Shown here in pieces: positions 7,751 through 17,872 of a stretch of DNA of 42,172 nt (positions are counted from its first letter, which is position 1; each line of letters starts with the position of its first letter). This stretch comes from an uncultured Chlorobiaceae bacterium (GTDB lineage Bacteria > Bacteroidota > Chlorobiia > Chlorobiales > Chlorobiaceae), in contig CAJEXL010000015.1 in the NCBI GenBank assembly GCA_903994365.1, positions 1 through 42,172 of the forward strand. The letters are read 5' to 3'. A program made the position numbers and the translations under genes. The notes under the pieces were generated by a model. The model did no database searches and had not been told where the DNA came from. It saw only the letters and a program-made list of their open reading frames with translations.

Positions 7751-8413
7751 TCAGGAATAAGAGCTCTCCGCAAAGCGCCCCTGTTCATTGAGTGATGGGT
7801 AGGGGAGCTCTTTTTCACGCAGTTCACGGCTCAAACGAGGATAGGTTAGCTCAAAGAGCATCCGGTTTAACGGCACAGGTTCGAGTTTTGGTTGATCGTA
7901 CATTCCCTTCAGCGATCTCTGGCGTTGCGCTTCAAAGAGCACCACTGCGGTGGCCACCGATACATTCAGCGATTCGCCCATGCCAAGCATTGGTATGGTT
8001 ATGGCGATGTCTGCTCCTGTAATGGCCTCTTCTGATATTCCATCCCACTCAGCTCCTACAACGAGAGCTGTGGGAAGAGTATAATCAATGTCCCGAAAAT
8101 CATGACACTCCTCTCTGTTTGTTGCAACGAGAATTTGCATTCCTGATCCTGAAAGTTTGTTGTAAGCGCTCTCTACATCAGGATAGAGGTTCATGGTGAT
8201 CCACTTGCTTGTGCCTGCCGCAGCATTTTGCTCGGTGTATATGGATTTGCGGTACGAAATCGCATGGATTTCACCAATGCCGACGCAGTCACAGCTTCTG
8301 ATGATGGCCGAGAGGTTGTGTGCTTTATTAACATTGTCCATCACCACGGTAAGATCGGGTTGGCGATGACGCAGCATGGTATGGATTTTGTGGAATCGTT
8401 CTGGTGAAATCAA
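7751..8413 (-). CDS. trmH: tRNA (guanosine-2'-O-)-methyltransferase, TrmH/SpoU family
   Basis: The 220-residue protein is a SPOUT methyltransferase. Motif 1 is NKAHNLSAIIRSCDCVG; motif 2 is in LVVGAEWDGIS, and motif 3 in IPMLGMGESLNVSVATAVVLFEA, which together form the trefoil-knot S-adenosylmethionine site. The N-terminal arginine-containing segment and the C-terminal extension (LNRMLFELTYPRLSREL) agree with TrmH, which methylates the ribose of G18 in tRNA, rather than with RlmB. It is a single gene, convergent with ybeY and divergent from the metallophosphoesterase. Confidence 0.9.
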   Translation of the reverse strand: MISPERFHKIHTMLRHRQPDLTVVMDNVNKAHNLSAIIRSCDCVGIGEIHAISYRKSIYTEQNAAAGTSKWITMNLYPDVESAYNKLSGSGMQILVATNREECHDFRDIDYTLPTALVVGAEWDGISEEAITGADIAITIPMLGMGESLNVSVATAVVLFEAQRQRSLKGMYDQPKLEPVPLNRMLFELTYPRLSRELREKELPYPSLNEQGRFAESSYS

Positions 8414-8625
8414 GAGTGCGGGATATGGTTGTTGTGGTTAACAAAAGGCAATGCAACGCAAGTAAGCTATTTTTCCCGGCAATCGGAAAAAACAATGGTT
8501 CATATCGTAATGTTGTAGTGCCTTATTCTTGCTAAGGTTACTTTTTTTAAGTATATCAAAGAAGCTGATCCGCTCTGGAGCAGCAACAAATCTTTACAGA
8601 GGTTGATACGCACGGCTGCAATACT

Positions 8626-9702
8626 ATGAGGCTTCATCATAACCGGAAACACCCCTATCTTGAGCATCTGCTGAAAACAGCAAAGCCGATTACTCTTGAC
8701 TCTTCGTCAAAAGTGCTCATTCTCAGTGATCTGCATATTGGTAATGGTGGGCGACGAGACGAGTTCAAGCGCAATTCCGAACTGGTCAGCACCATGCTTG
8801 GCAGCTACTATTTACCTGAAAAATATAGCCTTGTTCTGAATGGTGATATCGAAGAGCTCTTTAAATTTTCTCTTGACAGCATTGTTAGTGAATGGGGTGC
8901 GCTGTATGACCTGTTTCTCAAGTTTGAGTTGAATGGCTTTTTGTTGAAAACCTATGGCAACCATGATGCTGCATTGATGGGGGAGAGGGAGTACAGGTTA
9001 GCCTCTTCAATGGTCAATTCACTGAAGTTTCATTATGGCAATGAAACTCTTCTGCTTTTTCATGGTCATCAGGCATCGGAGCTGTTGTGGGAGACCTATC
9101 CGATGGTCAGTCGGGCTATTATCTTTTTTATCCGCTACATTGCCAAACCTGTCGGTATCAGGAATTTTTCCAAAGCCTACAACAGCCCGCGACGATTTGC
9201 CATTGAGAAGTCTATTTATGAATTTTCAAACCAGGCAAAAATTGTCTCCATCATCGGCCACACCCACAGGTCGCTGTTTGAATCGCTCTCAAAGGTTGAT
9301 TTGCTGAACTTCAGAATTGAGGAGCTTTGCCGTGCCTATCCAACAGCCGAGGGGGAGTATCGTTCTGTTATTGAGCAGACCATTGCGTCACTGAAAATTG
9401 AACTTGAGGCATGTTACACGAAGGGCAAGAAAATAGGGTTGCGAAGCGGTCGTTACAACACAATAACCATCCCGAGTATTTTCAACTCTGGTTGCACCAT
9501 TGGCAAGCGCGGCATCACCGCTCTCGAAATTGAGGGAAACAAGATTCGGCTGGTCTATTGGTACAACGGTAAACAGAGTCGCAAGTTTACCAGTGATCGC
9601 AACAATCAGCCAACGGAGCTCGGCTCGACAGGCTTCTCCCGGGTTGTTCTGAACGAGGACTCGCTTGACTATGTTTTTTCCCGCATCCATCTTCTTGCTT
9701 GA
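8626..9702 (+). CDS. Calcineurin-like metallophosphoesterase
   Basis: The 358-residue protein has all five motifs of the metallophosphoesterase fold in order: D-x-H (D35, H37 in LSDLHIGNG), GD (LNGDIEEL), GNHD (YGNHDAA), a histidine in LFHGHQA, and GHTHR (IIGHTHRS). The two metal ions are thus expected to be bound. No signal peptide is present. LpxH-type UDP-diacylglucosamine hydrolases and other UshA-unlike cytosolic members share this layout, but the protein is longer than LpxH (about 240), so the substrate cannot be named. The last part (residues 270-358) is not recognised. It stands alone, convergent with the DUF2589 cassette. Confidence 0.85.
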   Translation: MRLHHNRKHPYLEHLLKTAKPITLDSSSKVLILSDLHIGNGGRRDEFKRNSELVSTMLGSYYLPEKYSLVLNGDIEELFKFSLDSIVSEWGALYDLFLKFELNGFLLKTYGNHDAALMGEREYRLASSMVNSLKFHYGNETLLLFHGHQASELLWETYPMVSRAIIFFIRYIAKPVGIRNFSKAYNSPRRFAIEKSIYEFSNQAKIVSIIGHTHRSLFESLSKVDLLNFRIEELCRAYPTAEGEYRSVIEQTIASLKIELEACYTKGKKIGLRSGRYNTITIPSIFNSGCTIGKRGITALEIEGNKIRLVYWYNGKQSRKFTSDRNNQPTELGSTGFSRVVLNEDSLDYVFSRIHLLA

Positions 9703-9713
9703 GCTGACTACCG

Positions 9714-10130
9714 TCATATATCCAGACAAGCCACGTAGGTCTCATCCGGTTTTGATCTCATTTCAGGTACTGTTCTGATTTCCGGTTTATACTCTTTCTC
9801 TGATTGTGGAGAGATGGATATTGTTACTTTTATCCCCTCTTTGTTATGATGGTCGCAAAGTCTGAAATGCGGTTTTTGATTGTCAGATTTTCGAAAAAAG
9901 TTCATGACCTTTTCCGCTAAATTCGGAATTTTGCGGGCAATGCAAAACTCAAATGTTGTGCGGTCGAGGTCAAGAGTATTGGGTTGTACAAAAACGCCGC
10001 TCTCTTTTGCAGCATCATTGATGTTCTTCCATACCTGGGCCTGAAGCAGCAGAAAATCTGTTCTTGAAAGTAAAAGCTCAGAAAGCACTCTTTCGCTGAT
10101 CTGCTGCAGTGTCAGGTAAGTCGTTTTCAT
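9714..10130 (-). CDS. Hypothetical protein, third gene of the DUF2589 cassette
   Basis: This 138-residue protein has no family I recognise. It has a helical N-terminus ([26 protein letters not shown]), then a segment ending in GIKVTISISP that resembles the strand seen in its two upstream neighbours (TSTISIKAP and SVTISMPS). Its ATG overlaps the stop of the upstream gene by four bases, showing a shared operon and likely joint function. There is no signal peptide or membrane helix. It may be a divergent relative of the DUF2589 proteins, but that is inference from pattern only. Confidence 0.72.
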   Translation of the reverse strand: MKTTYLTLQQISERVLSELLLSRTDFLLLQAQVWKNINDAAKESGVFVQPNTLDLDRTTFEFCIARKIPNLAEKVMNFFRKSDNQKPHFRLCDHHNKEGIKVTISISPQSEKEYKPEIRTVPEMRSKPDETYVACLDI

Positions 10131-10720
10131 TCCTTATTTTCAGCTTGTTCTTGTTCGGGAGATACAGAGGGCTCTGCTGGAGTTGTGTTGACAGGAAGCT
10201 CAGCAGGAATTGTTTTACCCAGAAGGTTAAGCATCCTTGCAAGACCCTCAGGAATAGGTGCCTCACTGGCGTTGACCGTGATTTCAAGAATTCCGCTCCG
10301 GTTCATGACCGATTCTGAGGAGGACTGGCTTGAAACATTTCCCTTGAGGGAGGCTTTGACAAAATTTGACCATAATCCGGTTGTTCCTGCCTCTGCGCTG
10401 CCCACCAGTTCTGTGTTTTTTTTCTCGCTCGCAACCTGGCTTATCTCATACTTGAAATGGGTAGTAAATGAGTCAATCCTGAGGTGGGGCACCGGAATCA
10501 TGGCAAGCAGGGGAGCTTTTATAGAGATCGTTGATGTCTGACCAGCAGTGGTGCTGGTGGTGTTTAATTCGACGGTTTGATCTTTGAAGGTGTTTATAAA
10601 ATCAAGCGTTGCCTGAGCTGCAATTTTCTGCGCATTGATGACTCCGAGTAACGGTGCCGAGATGATGAATTCAAGGGGAAGAGCCTGAACTCCGATATCG
10701 GTAAAGGTTTTGTTAGGCAT
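10127..10720 (-). CDS. DUF2589-type protein
   Basis: The 197-residue protein looks like a DUF2589 member: an N-terminal LPLEFIISAPLLGVINAQKIAAQATLDFI (residues about 14-42, an amphipathic helix pair) is followed by beta strands such as STISIKAPLLAMIPVPHLRIDSFTTHF, a Ser/Thr-rich loop, and a C-terminal strand ILEITVNASEAPIPEGLARML. The tail is low-complexity (P, E, T, Q). The function of DUF2589 is unknown to me. It is the middle gene of a three-gene operon, 60 bases below its larger paralogue and overlapping the next gene. No export signal was seen. Confidence 0.78.
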   Translation of the reverse strand: MPNKTFTDIGVQALPLEFIISAPLLGVINAQKIAAQATLDFINTFKDQTVELNTTSTTAGQTSTISIKAPLLAMIPVPHLRIDSFTTHFKYEISQVASEKKNTELVGSAEAGTTGLWSNFVKASLKGNVSSQSSSESVMNRSGILEITVNASEAPIPEGLARMLNLLGKTIPAELPVNTTPAEPSVSPEQEQAENKE

Positions 10721-10780
10721 ACTCTTTCATGTTTAATGGTTGGAATGTGCAGTGACTCTTTTCATGTTGTCCGGCTTTTG

Positions 10781-11410
10781 TTACTTGCCCCGATCTATGA
10801 TTTTGGTCGATTGCTGCAGCGCTGTCAGCAATTTATCAAGGCCGGAAGGGAGCGGCTGTTTGGAGAGGTTAATTTCAATGTTAATCACGCTGGATTGACT
10901 TTGTGAGGATGAACTGCTCTCATTTGCTGTGGGAGCTACAGTACCCTTGAAACTTTTTGGTTCGTCAACGAGATACCAGGGACGCTTGTTCTTTGCATAA
11001 CTCTCTTCCTGATCGGTAACGCCATCTTCTGAACTCTGAATCTGCGAATGGGATGAAGTGCTTTGCACGTTAAAATTGAATTTAAAACTTGCATTGTCTA
11101 TGCTTAATGGAGCAATGGGAATAAGTGCAAGTGATGGCATTGAAATGGTGACGCTATGCCCTTCATCGTCGGTATAATCGAAATCTTGGGTATAACAGGT
11201 TTTCGACTGTAACTGTTCTTGATCAGGGTTGCCATCTTTGTCAAGCTGGACGTGCGGATAACCAATCTGGAGCAGGAGATTAAGGAAACTTCGCGCAGAA
11301 TGTACCTGAGCTTTGAAGAGAGCATCCAATGGCGCAAGAATTGCCTGTGAAAGGGAGAGTTCTGAAGCAGCGCCAGGGATTTTGCCAGAAGCTTGATTAG
11401 TATCAGCCAT
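10781..11410 (-). CDS. DUF2589-type protein, first gene of cassette
   Basis: This 209-residue protein repeats the plan of its downstream neighbour: an N-terminal SQAILAPLDALFKAQVHSARSFLNLL helix, strands around HSVTISMPSLALIPIAPLSIDNASFKF, a very Ser-rich linker (ANESSSSSQSQSS) and a final strand VINIEINLSKQPLPSGLDKLL. The two are clearly paralogues by motif order. An AAGGA ribosome site lies about eight bases before the ATG at 11410. The acidic, glutamine-rich middle (DGNPDQEQLQ, DGVTDQEES) suggests a soluble cytoplasmic protein. Role unknown. Confidence 0.78.
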   Translation of the reverse strand: MADTNQASGKIPGAASELSLSQAILAPLDALFKAQVHSARSFLNLLLQIGYPHVQLDKDGNPDQEQLQSKTCYTQDFDYTDDEGHSVTISMPSLALIPIAPLSIDNASFKFNFNVQSTSSHSQIQSSEDGVTDQEESYAKNKRPWYLVDEPKSFKGTVAPTANESSSSSQSQSSVINIEINLSKQPLPSGLDKLLTALQQSTKIIDRGK

Positions 11411-11556
11411 GTCCTTTATCCTTTATATCGTTGTTGTAAAGCATTGAATCGCTCTATGACACAGAACTCAAAGCTGCGCTGCGCGAGGTAATTCCAAAGC
11501 ATCAACACCTACCCCAAAGTCCTGCCACACTCACATCTGTAATAATCTACAGTAAT

Positions 11557-11573
11557 TTATTGAAGTTCAATAA
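11557..11573. repeat. Perfect palindrome upstream of the DUF2589 cassette
   Basis: TTATTGAA and TTCAATAA flank a single G, an 8-base perfect inverted repeat. It lies 147 bases above the start of the first cassette gene and 31 bases below the priA stop. It could be an operator for the cassette or a weak hairpin at the end of priA. There is no T-run to make it an intrinsic terminator. The rest of 11411-11603 shows no gene. Confidence 0.4.
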
Positions 11574-11603
11574 TCCACTCTGCTTCAGTCTCTGCAAATC
11601 TTT

Positions 11604-14036
11604 CTACATCAGGTTTTGAGGATCAACATCAATCATGAAAATGAGCCCTGATGAGCGGAAGCGAACAGTTATGTCGTCGCTCATCTGCTTGATGAAGAGC
11701 GGAGAGAGTTTTCCGGTTATGAGTTTAACGAGCACATGATACCTGTAGCGATTTCGTATTTTTGCGATGCCTGCAGGCGCTGGGCCAAGAATGGTTCCGC
11801 TCTCTGGCGGGAGATGTTTTGCAAGGCTCTCTTTGCAGTAAAGTGCGGCGGTTTCAGCCTCTTTTTCACTCTCTGCGGTGAATTCAAATTTTATGAGCCG
11901 GGATGCAGGCGGGTAGTGGAGTTCCGCTCTTGTAGCGTTCTCCTGAATAAAGAACTTTTCATAACTGCCCTGCAGAATGGCGTTAAAAACGTCACTCTCT
12001 TTGTTATAAACTTGCAAATAGACCTCTCCTGGCATAGATGAGCGTCCTGCACGACCAGCAACCTGTGTGAGTAACGAAAAGACCCGTTCTGAGGCTCTGA
12101 AGTCGGGAATATTGAGTCCGATATCGGCCATAAGAACCCCGACAAGGGTAACCGCGGGGAAATCGAGCCCTTTGGCTACCATCTGGGTACCGAGCAGGAT
12201 TCGGGCCTTACGATCGTGAAACTCTTTCAGAATTCGTCCGTGGGAGCCTTTTGTGGTCGTTGTATCAACATCCATCCTGAGAATTTTTTCTTCCGGGAAA
12301 AGGGTTTGCAGCTCCTCTTCGATGCGCTCAGTGCCACTGCTTTTAAAAAACAGCTCGGTTGATGCACATGTTTTGCATGATGCCGTGTAGTGTTCGATAT
12401 GGCCACAGTAGTGGCAGCGGAGATGTTTTTGGGCGGCATGGTAGACAAGGGGAATATTGCAAAACTTGCAGAGCGGTATATGACCACAGGTGAGGCAGAA
12501 GATGCTTCCGGCAAACCCGCGTCTGTTCTGGAGGAGAATAATCTGCTCGTCTCGTTCAAGACGAAGGGCGATCTGGCGGTAAAGAAGCTCCGAAATTGAT
12601 GCTGAGGCCTTTGGGCTCTCTCTCATCCATACAAGATGGATCAGTGGCATTTTTGCTCCATCTACCCGTTCGGTCAGATTGACAAGGGTGTATTTACCGT
12701 TGCGTGCGTTATGGTAAGATTCGAAGGAAGGTGTGGCCGAGCCGAGTATGCAGATTGCCTTGCTGAACATTGCTCTCATGACAGCCGTATCCCGCGCATT
12801 GTAGCGTGGATTACGGTCTTGTTTGTAGGCCCCGTCGTGCTCCTCATCGACAATGATTGCGCCCAGGTTTTCGAGAGGAGCAAAAATGGTCGATCGGGCA
12901 CCAAGGGCTATTTTTGTTTTTCCCTGTTGGAGGCTTTGCCAGCCATCATATTTTTCCTGGTCACTCATGGCGCTGTGCATGATGGTGATGTCATCATGAA
13001 AATGTTCACGGAAGCGACTGGCTGTTTGTGGTGTCAGGGCTATTTCAGGCACCAGCACAATCGCCGTCTTTCCAGCGGCAAGAACCGTTTTCAGAAATTC
13101 TATATACACCAGCGTTTTACCGCTTCCAGTAACGCCGTGCAGGAGAAAGGTGTGATACTTTTGTTGTTCAAAAGTGCACCGGAGCTGCTCAAGTGCCCTT
13201 TTTTGTAACTCCGTCGGAATTTTTGGCGATTGCGTTTTTTCTGTAAAGCCGGTTGAAAAATTGCTTGTTATCTCAACAAGAATTTTTTCACTCAACCCTT
13301 TTTTTACAAGAGTGTTCAGTGTCTCTCTGGAGGCGCCAATGGTTTCAGGAAAAGCGTATTCGGGGTAGAGATCGCTCATTCCTTTTAACGCGTCAAGCTG
13401 TTTTGGGGAGATTTTCAGGTTCTCAGGGAGTTCGGTCGGCAAAGGGCGGATGTTGCGGTAGGCGAGTTTCTGTCTTGTTTTTCTGGAAGAAATTTTTTTT
13501 GAAAGGAGAAGATATCCTCCACGCTCAAGTTCAGCAATGGTGCGATAGAGCTGTTTTTTTCCAAGTCGACGCTGAAGTTGAGGAAGAGTAAGCTTTTTTT
13601 CTGCGCTTATCATCGTCATGATTGAGCGTCGCAGTGATGTGTTGACAATTCTTGGAGCTTCTGCATGTAGCGCAAACCCTGTCATTTCAACAATATCATG
13701 CACAGTTGTCCTTACTGCTGCGGGAAGGGCTGAGATCAGTGTGTCGATTCTCCTGGTAAGATAATAGTCGGCCATCCATCCGGTAAGCTGCATGAGTTCC
13801 TGGTTTATGACAGGTCGTCCACTGTAAAGAAGGTCGTATATCTCTATGTTGGAGCTCTCTCCTTTATCTTCGGTGAAAAGGGCTAAAATATAGCCGATTG
13901 AAACACGTCCATTCCCATTCCTTACCGAGAGCAGCACCATGCATCCAGCCTTGATGTCGTCATCAAGCATATCAGGCAGCTTGATAACAAACGGCTCCCC
14001 TCTGAAAAATTTTTCTGATACCGTCAGTGCAAACAT
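11604..14036 (-). CDS. priA: Primosomal protein N' (replication restart helicase)
   Basis: The 810-residue protein is PriA, the 3'-5' helicase that restarts stalled forks by loading DnaB. In order: an N-terminal 3' DNA-binding domain, helicase core with Walker A GVTGSGKT and DEEH box (IIVDEEHDGAYKQD), helicase motif III GSATPSFE, a zinc module with eight cysteines as four C-x2-C pairs (CLTC, CKFC, CHYC, CKTC), and motif VI QVAGRAGR. Length is somewhat above E. coli PriA (about 730). It lies downstream of the adk terminator, so it is probably transcribed from its own promoter or by read-through. Confidence 0.96.
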   Translation of the reverse strand: MFALTVSEKFFRGEPFVIKLPDMLDDDIKAGCMVLLSVRNGNGRVSIGYILALFTEDKGESSNIEIYDLLYSGRPVINQELMQLTGWMADYYLTRRIDTLISALPAAVRTTVHDIVEMTGFALHAEAPRIVNTSLRRSIMTMISAEKKLTLPQLQRRLGKKQLYRTIAELERGGYLLLSKKISSRKTRQKLAYRNIRPLPTELPENLKISPKQLDALKGMSDLYPEYAFPETIGASRETLNTLVKKGLSEKILVEITSNFSTGFTEKTQSPKIPTELQKRALEQLRCTFEQQKYHTFLLHGVTGSGKTLVYIEFLKTVLAAGKTAIVLVPEIALTPQTASRFREHFHDDITIMHSAMSDQEKYDGWQSLQQGKTKIALGARSTIFAPLENLGAIIVDEEHDGAYKQDRNPRYNARDTAVMRAMFSKAICILGSATPSFESYHNARNGKYTLVNLTERVDGAKMPLIHLVWMRESPKASASISELLYRQIALRLERDEQIILLQNRRGFAGSIFCLTCGHIPLCKFCNIPLVYHAAQKHLRCHYCGHIEHYTASCKTCASTELFFKSSGTERIEEELQTLFPEEKILRMDVDTTTTKGSHGRILKEFHDRKARILLGTQMVAKGLDFPAVTLVGVLMADIGLNIPDFRASERVFSLLTQVAGRAGRSSMPGEVYLQVYNKESDVFNAILQGSYEKFFIQENATRAELHYPPASRLIKFEFTAESEKEAETAALYCKESLAKHLPPESGTILGPAPAGIAKIRNRYRYHVLVKLITGKLSPLFIKQMSDDITVRFRSSGLIFMIDVDPQNLM

Positions 14037-14048
14037 GGTAGTAAATGA

Positions 14049-14081
14049 AAAAAGTCAGCGCCTCCCGGGCACTGACTTTTT
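14049..14081 (-). terminator. Intrinsic terminator of the rlmN-adk unit
   Basis: AAAAAGTCAG at 14049-14058 pairs with CTGACTTTTT at 14072-14081; the stem continues with one mismatch through three G-C pairs to a five-base loop. On the minus strand it ends in a T-run, about 30 bases after the adk stop. It is nearly symmetric and could work both ways. It sits only 13 bases above the priA ATG. Confidence 0.82.
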
Positions 14082-14110
14082 ATACATTAAGAGAGCTTTT
14101 TTCTGGATCG

Positions 14111-15557
<1,447 letters not shown>

Positions 15558-15578
15558 AGTTGTGGAAACTGTTAAAGA

Positions 15579-16700
15579 TTATTGCGGTTTATTGCATTGG
15601 ATTGCAGTTGTTACGAGTTGGCCACACGCAGCATTAATGGTTGTCCCGTAACTTTTTCTGATCGTAACATAAAGCCCTGCATTGACGAGGTATTCCCGGA
15701 AAAGCTCTCTTGTGGCATTATTAACGGGCATGAGACTCATATTAATAATTGAATTGTAATCAATCAAATTTATTTTGCATAAAAAGCTTCTTGAAAATCT
15801 TGCAAGCAACTTTGCGTCTTCCAGAGAGTCATTGACTCCTTTGAGCAGCATATAGACAATGGTTACCGGCATCCCTGTTGTCGAAGTATATTCAGCGAGT
15901 GATTTCCCCAGCTCTTTAAGCGGGTATTGTCTGGCGGCAATGGGCATGAGCGATTCTCGTTTCTGTTGATCGGCGGAATGAAGCGATACGGCCAGTTTTG
16001 TCTTCATGCCAGATTTTCCGATTCGCTGAATTTCAGGAATTACTCCCACGGTTGAAATGGTTACTCTTTTTTGCGAAAGAGAGAAGCGGTAATTTCGCGC
16101 GCAGAGGGTTTCAATGGCATCTATAACGTTGTCCGTATTCAGTAGTGGCTCTCCCATTCCCATGAAAACAATGTTGGTTATGGTTTGTCCTGGCTCTTTT
16201 TGTTCGATCAGATTGTTGAGGGCGTAGACTTGTCCGGCAATCTCTCCGGCGGTGAGATTGCGCCGTAACCCCATTTGGCCTGTTGCACAGAAAGAGCATC
16301 GAAACGGGCATCCAACCTGTGAGGAGACGCATGCGGTCATTCGTTCCGCCGAGGGAATGAGGACACTTTCAATCATGTTGTTATCGGGAAGTTTCAGCAG
16401 AATCTTTTCTGTTGGATGGTCGCATGTTTCGTCGATACTTTCATGGTGCTCAATAATCTCCGGGCGAATGATGGTGAAGGTTTCTGAAAGTTTTTTCCGT
16501 AAGGCAAGACTCATAATGGTCATCGTGTCGAAGCTTGGCGCGTGGTGGCTGAACAGCCACTGGTGTATCTGATGAGCCCGGAATGAGGGCTCTCCCAGTG
16601 TAATCATTGCTTGCTGAATTTCTTTGAGCGTCAGATCCATGATGTTTGGCAGCGGGGTGATCATTGAAACAGGGGTGGTGTGGTTTATGGAAAAAAACAT
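15579..16700 (-). CDS. rlmN: Dual-specificity RNA methyltransferase RlmN
   Basis: The 373-residue radical SAM enzyme methylates C2 of A2503 in 23S rRNA and A37 in some tRNAs. The C-x3-C-x2-C cluster motif is at C131, C135 and C138 (CPFRCSFC). The two cysteines needed for the mechanism are C124 (TACVSSQ) and C359 (NAACGQL), the one methylated in the reaction. GMGEPLLN is the SAM-binding GGE-like motif. Homology begins near MDLTLKEI (residue 21), so the true start may be the ATG at 16664 rather than 16700. It heads the rlmN-hypothetical-adk group. Confidence 0.96.
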   Translation of the reverse strand: MFFSINHTTPVSMITPLPNIMDLTLKEIQQAMITLGEPSFRAHQIHQWLFSHHAPSFDTMTIMSLALRKKLSETFTIIRPEIIEHHESIDETCDHPTEKILLKLPDNNMIESVLIPSAERMTACVSSQVGCPFRCSFCATGQMGLRRNLTAGEIAGQVYALNNLIEQKEPGQTITNIVFMGMGEPLLNTDNVIDAIETLCARNYRFSLSQKRVTISTVGVIPEIQRIGKSGMKTKLAVSLHSADQQKRESLMPIAARQYPLKELGKSLAEYTSTTGMPVTIVYMLLKGVNDSLEDAKLLARFSRSFLCKINLIDYNSIINMSLMPVNNATRELFREYLVNAGLYVTIRKSYGTTINAACGQLVTTAIQCNKPQ

Positions 16701-16733
16701 GGTGTGCCCTAATATTTATATAATACGGGGAAA

Positions 16734-16759
16734 AAAGCATAAATTACATTTTATGCTTT
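16734..16759. promoter_or_regulatory. Perfect inverted repeat in divergent rlmN/nrnA promoter region
   Basis: AAAGCATAAA at 16734-16743 pairs perfectly with TTTATGCTTT at 16750-16759 around six bases. The gap between the two divergent genes is only 79 bases, so the repeat overlaps the likely promoters. For nrnA, TTACAT (16744) and TTATAT (16767) stand 17 bases apart. It is a good candidate operator; no regulator is known. Confidence 0.4.
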
Positions 16760-16779
16760 ATAAAAGTTATATCTAACTA

Positions 16780-17832
16780 ATGATAATATCAGAGTATGGT
16801 CGGACGCTTAATGCCGAGGAATGGTCTCCGGTCATCGATGTTCTGCTTGAAGGTCAGCAATTTGTTCTGACAACCCATGAAAATTCTGATGGTGACGGGC
16901 TTGGCAGTGAAGTTGCCCTTGCCCTTGTACTCAAGTCACTTGGCAAGGAGGTGGCTGTTGTCAATCCGACAGAAGTTCCTCCAAACTATCAGTTTCTAAA
17001 GCGCTTATATCCCATAGCTCTTTTTGACAACAAGAGTGAGGAGGCTATTCAGGAACTCTCGATTTGTGATGTTGTTGTGCTCCTCGATGCTAATTTACGC
17101 GACAGGATGGGCTCTCTCTGGCCTCATGTTGACTTTTCGAGAGAACTTGGCAGTCTGAAACTTGTTTGTGTCGATCATCATCTTGAACCTGATGATTTTA
17201 CGGATGTTATGGTTTGTGAAAATTACGCATCGTCCACTGGAGAGTTGGTCTATGGTTTAATCTACGCGCTTCAGGAGCGAGTGGGACACAACCTCTTTAC
17301 TCCAGAGATTGCTGAAGCGCTTTATGTCGCAGTTATGACTGATACTGGTTCGTTCAGGTTTCCTAAAACAACTCCCTATGTCTATCAGCTTGCTGGTGAC
17401 CTTGTGAGCAAGGGCGCTGATTCTTCAGAAATATACGACAGGATCTACAACTCTTTGACCTCCAACGCGCTGAAACTTCTGGGTGCCGCACTGAGCGCGA
17501 TTACCATTCTTGATAATGGTGAAATATCCTGGCTCTTTATATCGCAGGATATGATAAAGGCAACCGAGAGCAAATTGTTTGATACCGATCTCATAATCCA
17601 ATATCTTTTGAGTGTTCCTTCGGTGCGTATTGCTGTGCTGATGGTTGAGATGCAGGATGGCAGAACAAAGGCGAGTTTCAGGTCACGCGGGGCTATTTAT
17701 GTCAACCAGCTCGCTAAAAAGTATGGTGGTGGTGGTCACATGAATGCTGCAGGGTGTCTTTTTCAGTTTTCTTCTGACAAAGCACAGAAGATTTTACTCG
17801 AAGATGTGAGGTTATTTCTTAACCAATCCTAA
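16780..17832 (+). CDS. nrnA: DHH-family phosphoesterase, NrnA-like (nanoRNase / pAp phosphatase)
   Basis: The 350-residue protein has the DHH and DHHA1 domains of bifunctional oligoribonuclease/pAp phosphatase NrnA. Metal ligands show in THENSDGDGLGSE (near residue 33-45), CDVVVLLDAN, and VDHHLEP, the DHH motif itself. The C-terminal DHHA1 signature is GGGGHMNAAG. It should degrade 2-5 nt RNA pieces and 3'-phosphoadenosine 5'-phosphate. The substrate preference cannot be read from the sequence; a relative such as a cyclic di-AMP product phosphodiesterase is possible, but no GAF or membrane part is present. pepA follows after 40 bases. Confidence 0.88.
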   Translation: MIISEYGRTLNAEEWSPVIDVLLEGQQFVLTTHENSDGDGLGSEVALALVLKSLGKEVAVVNPTEVPPNYQFLKRLYPIALFDNKSEEAIQELSICDVVVLLDANLRDRMGSLWPHVDFSRELGSLKLVCVDHHLEPDDFTDVMVCENYASSTGELVYGLIYALQERVGHNLFTPEIAEALYVAVMTDTGSFRFPKTTPYVYQLAGDLVSKGADSSEIYDRIYNSLTSNALKLLGAALSAITILDNGEISWLFISQDMIKATESKLFDTDLIIQYLLSVPSVRIAVLMVEMQDGRTKASFRSRGAIYVNQLAKKYGGGGHMNAAGCLFQFSSDKAQKILLEDVRLFLNQS

Positions 17833-17872
17833 TGATTATAGTTATTACGGTTAACATCGATTATTCCTTCCC

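Noticed and set aside
12636..13208. 190-codon open frame antisense to priA
   Set aside because: It covers the PriA helicase motifs in reverse and has no own support.
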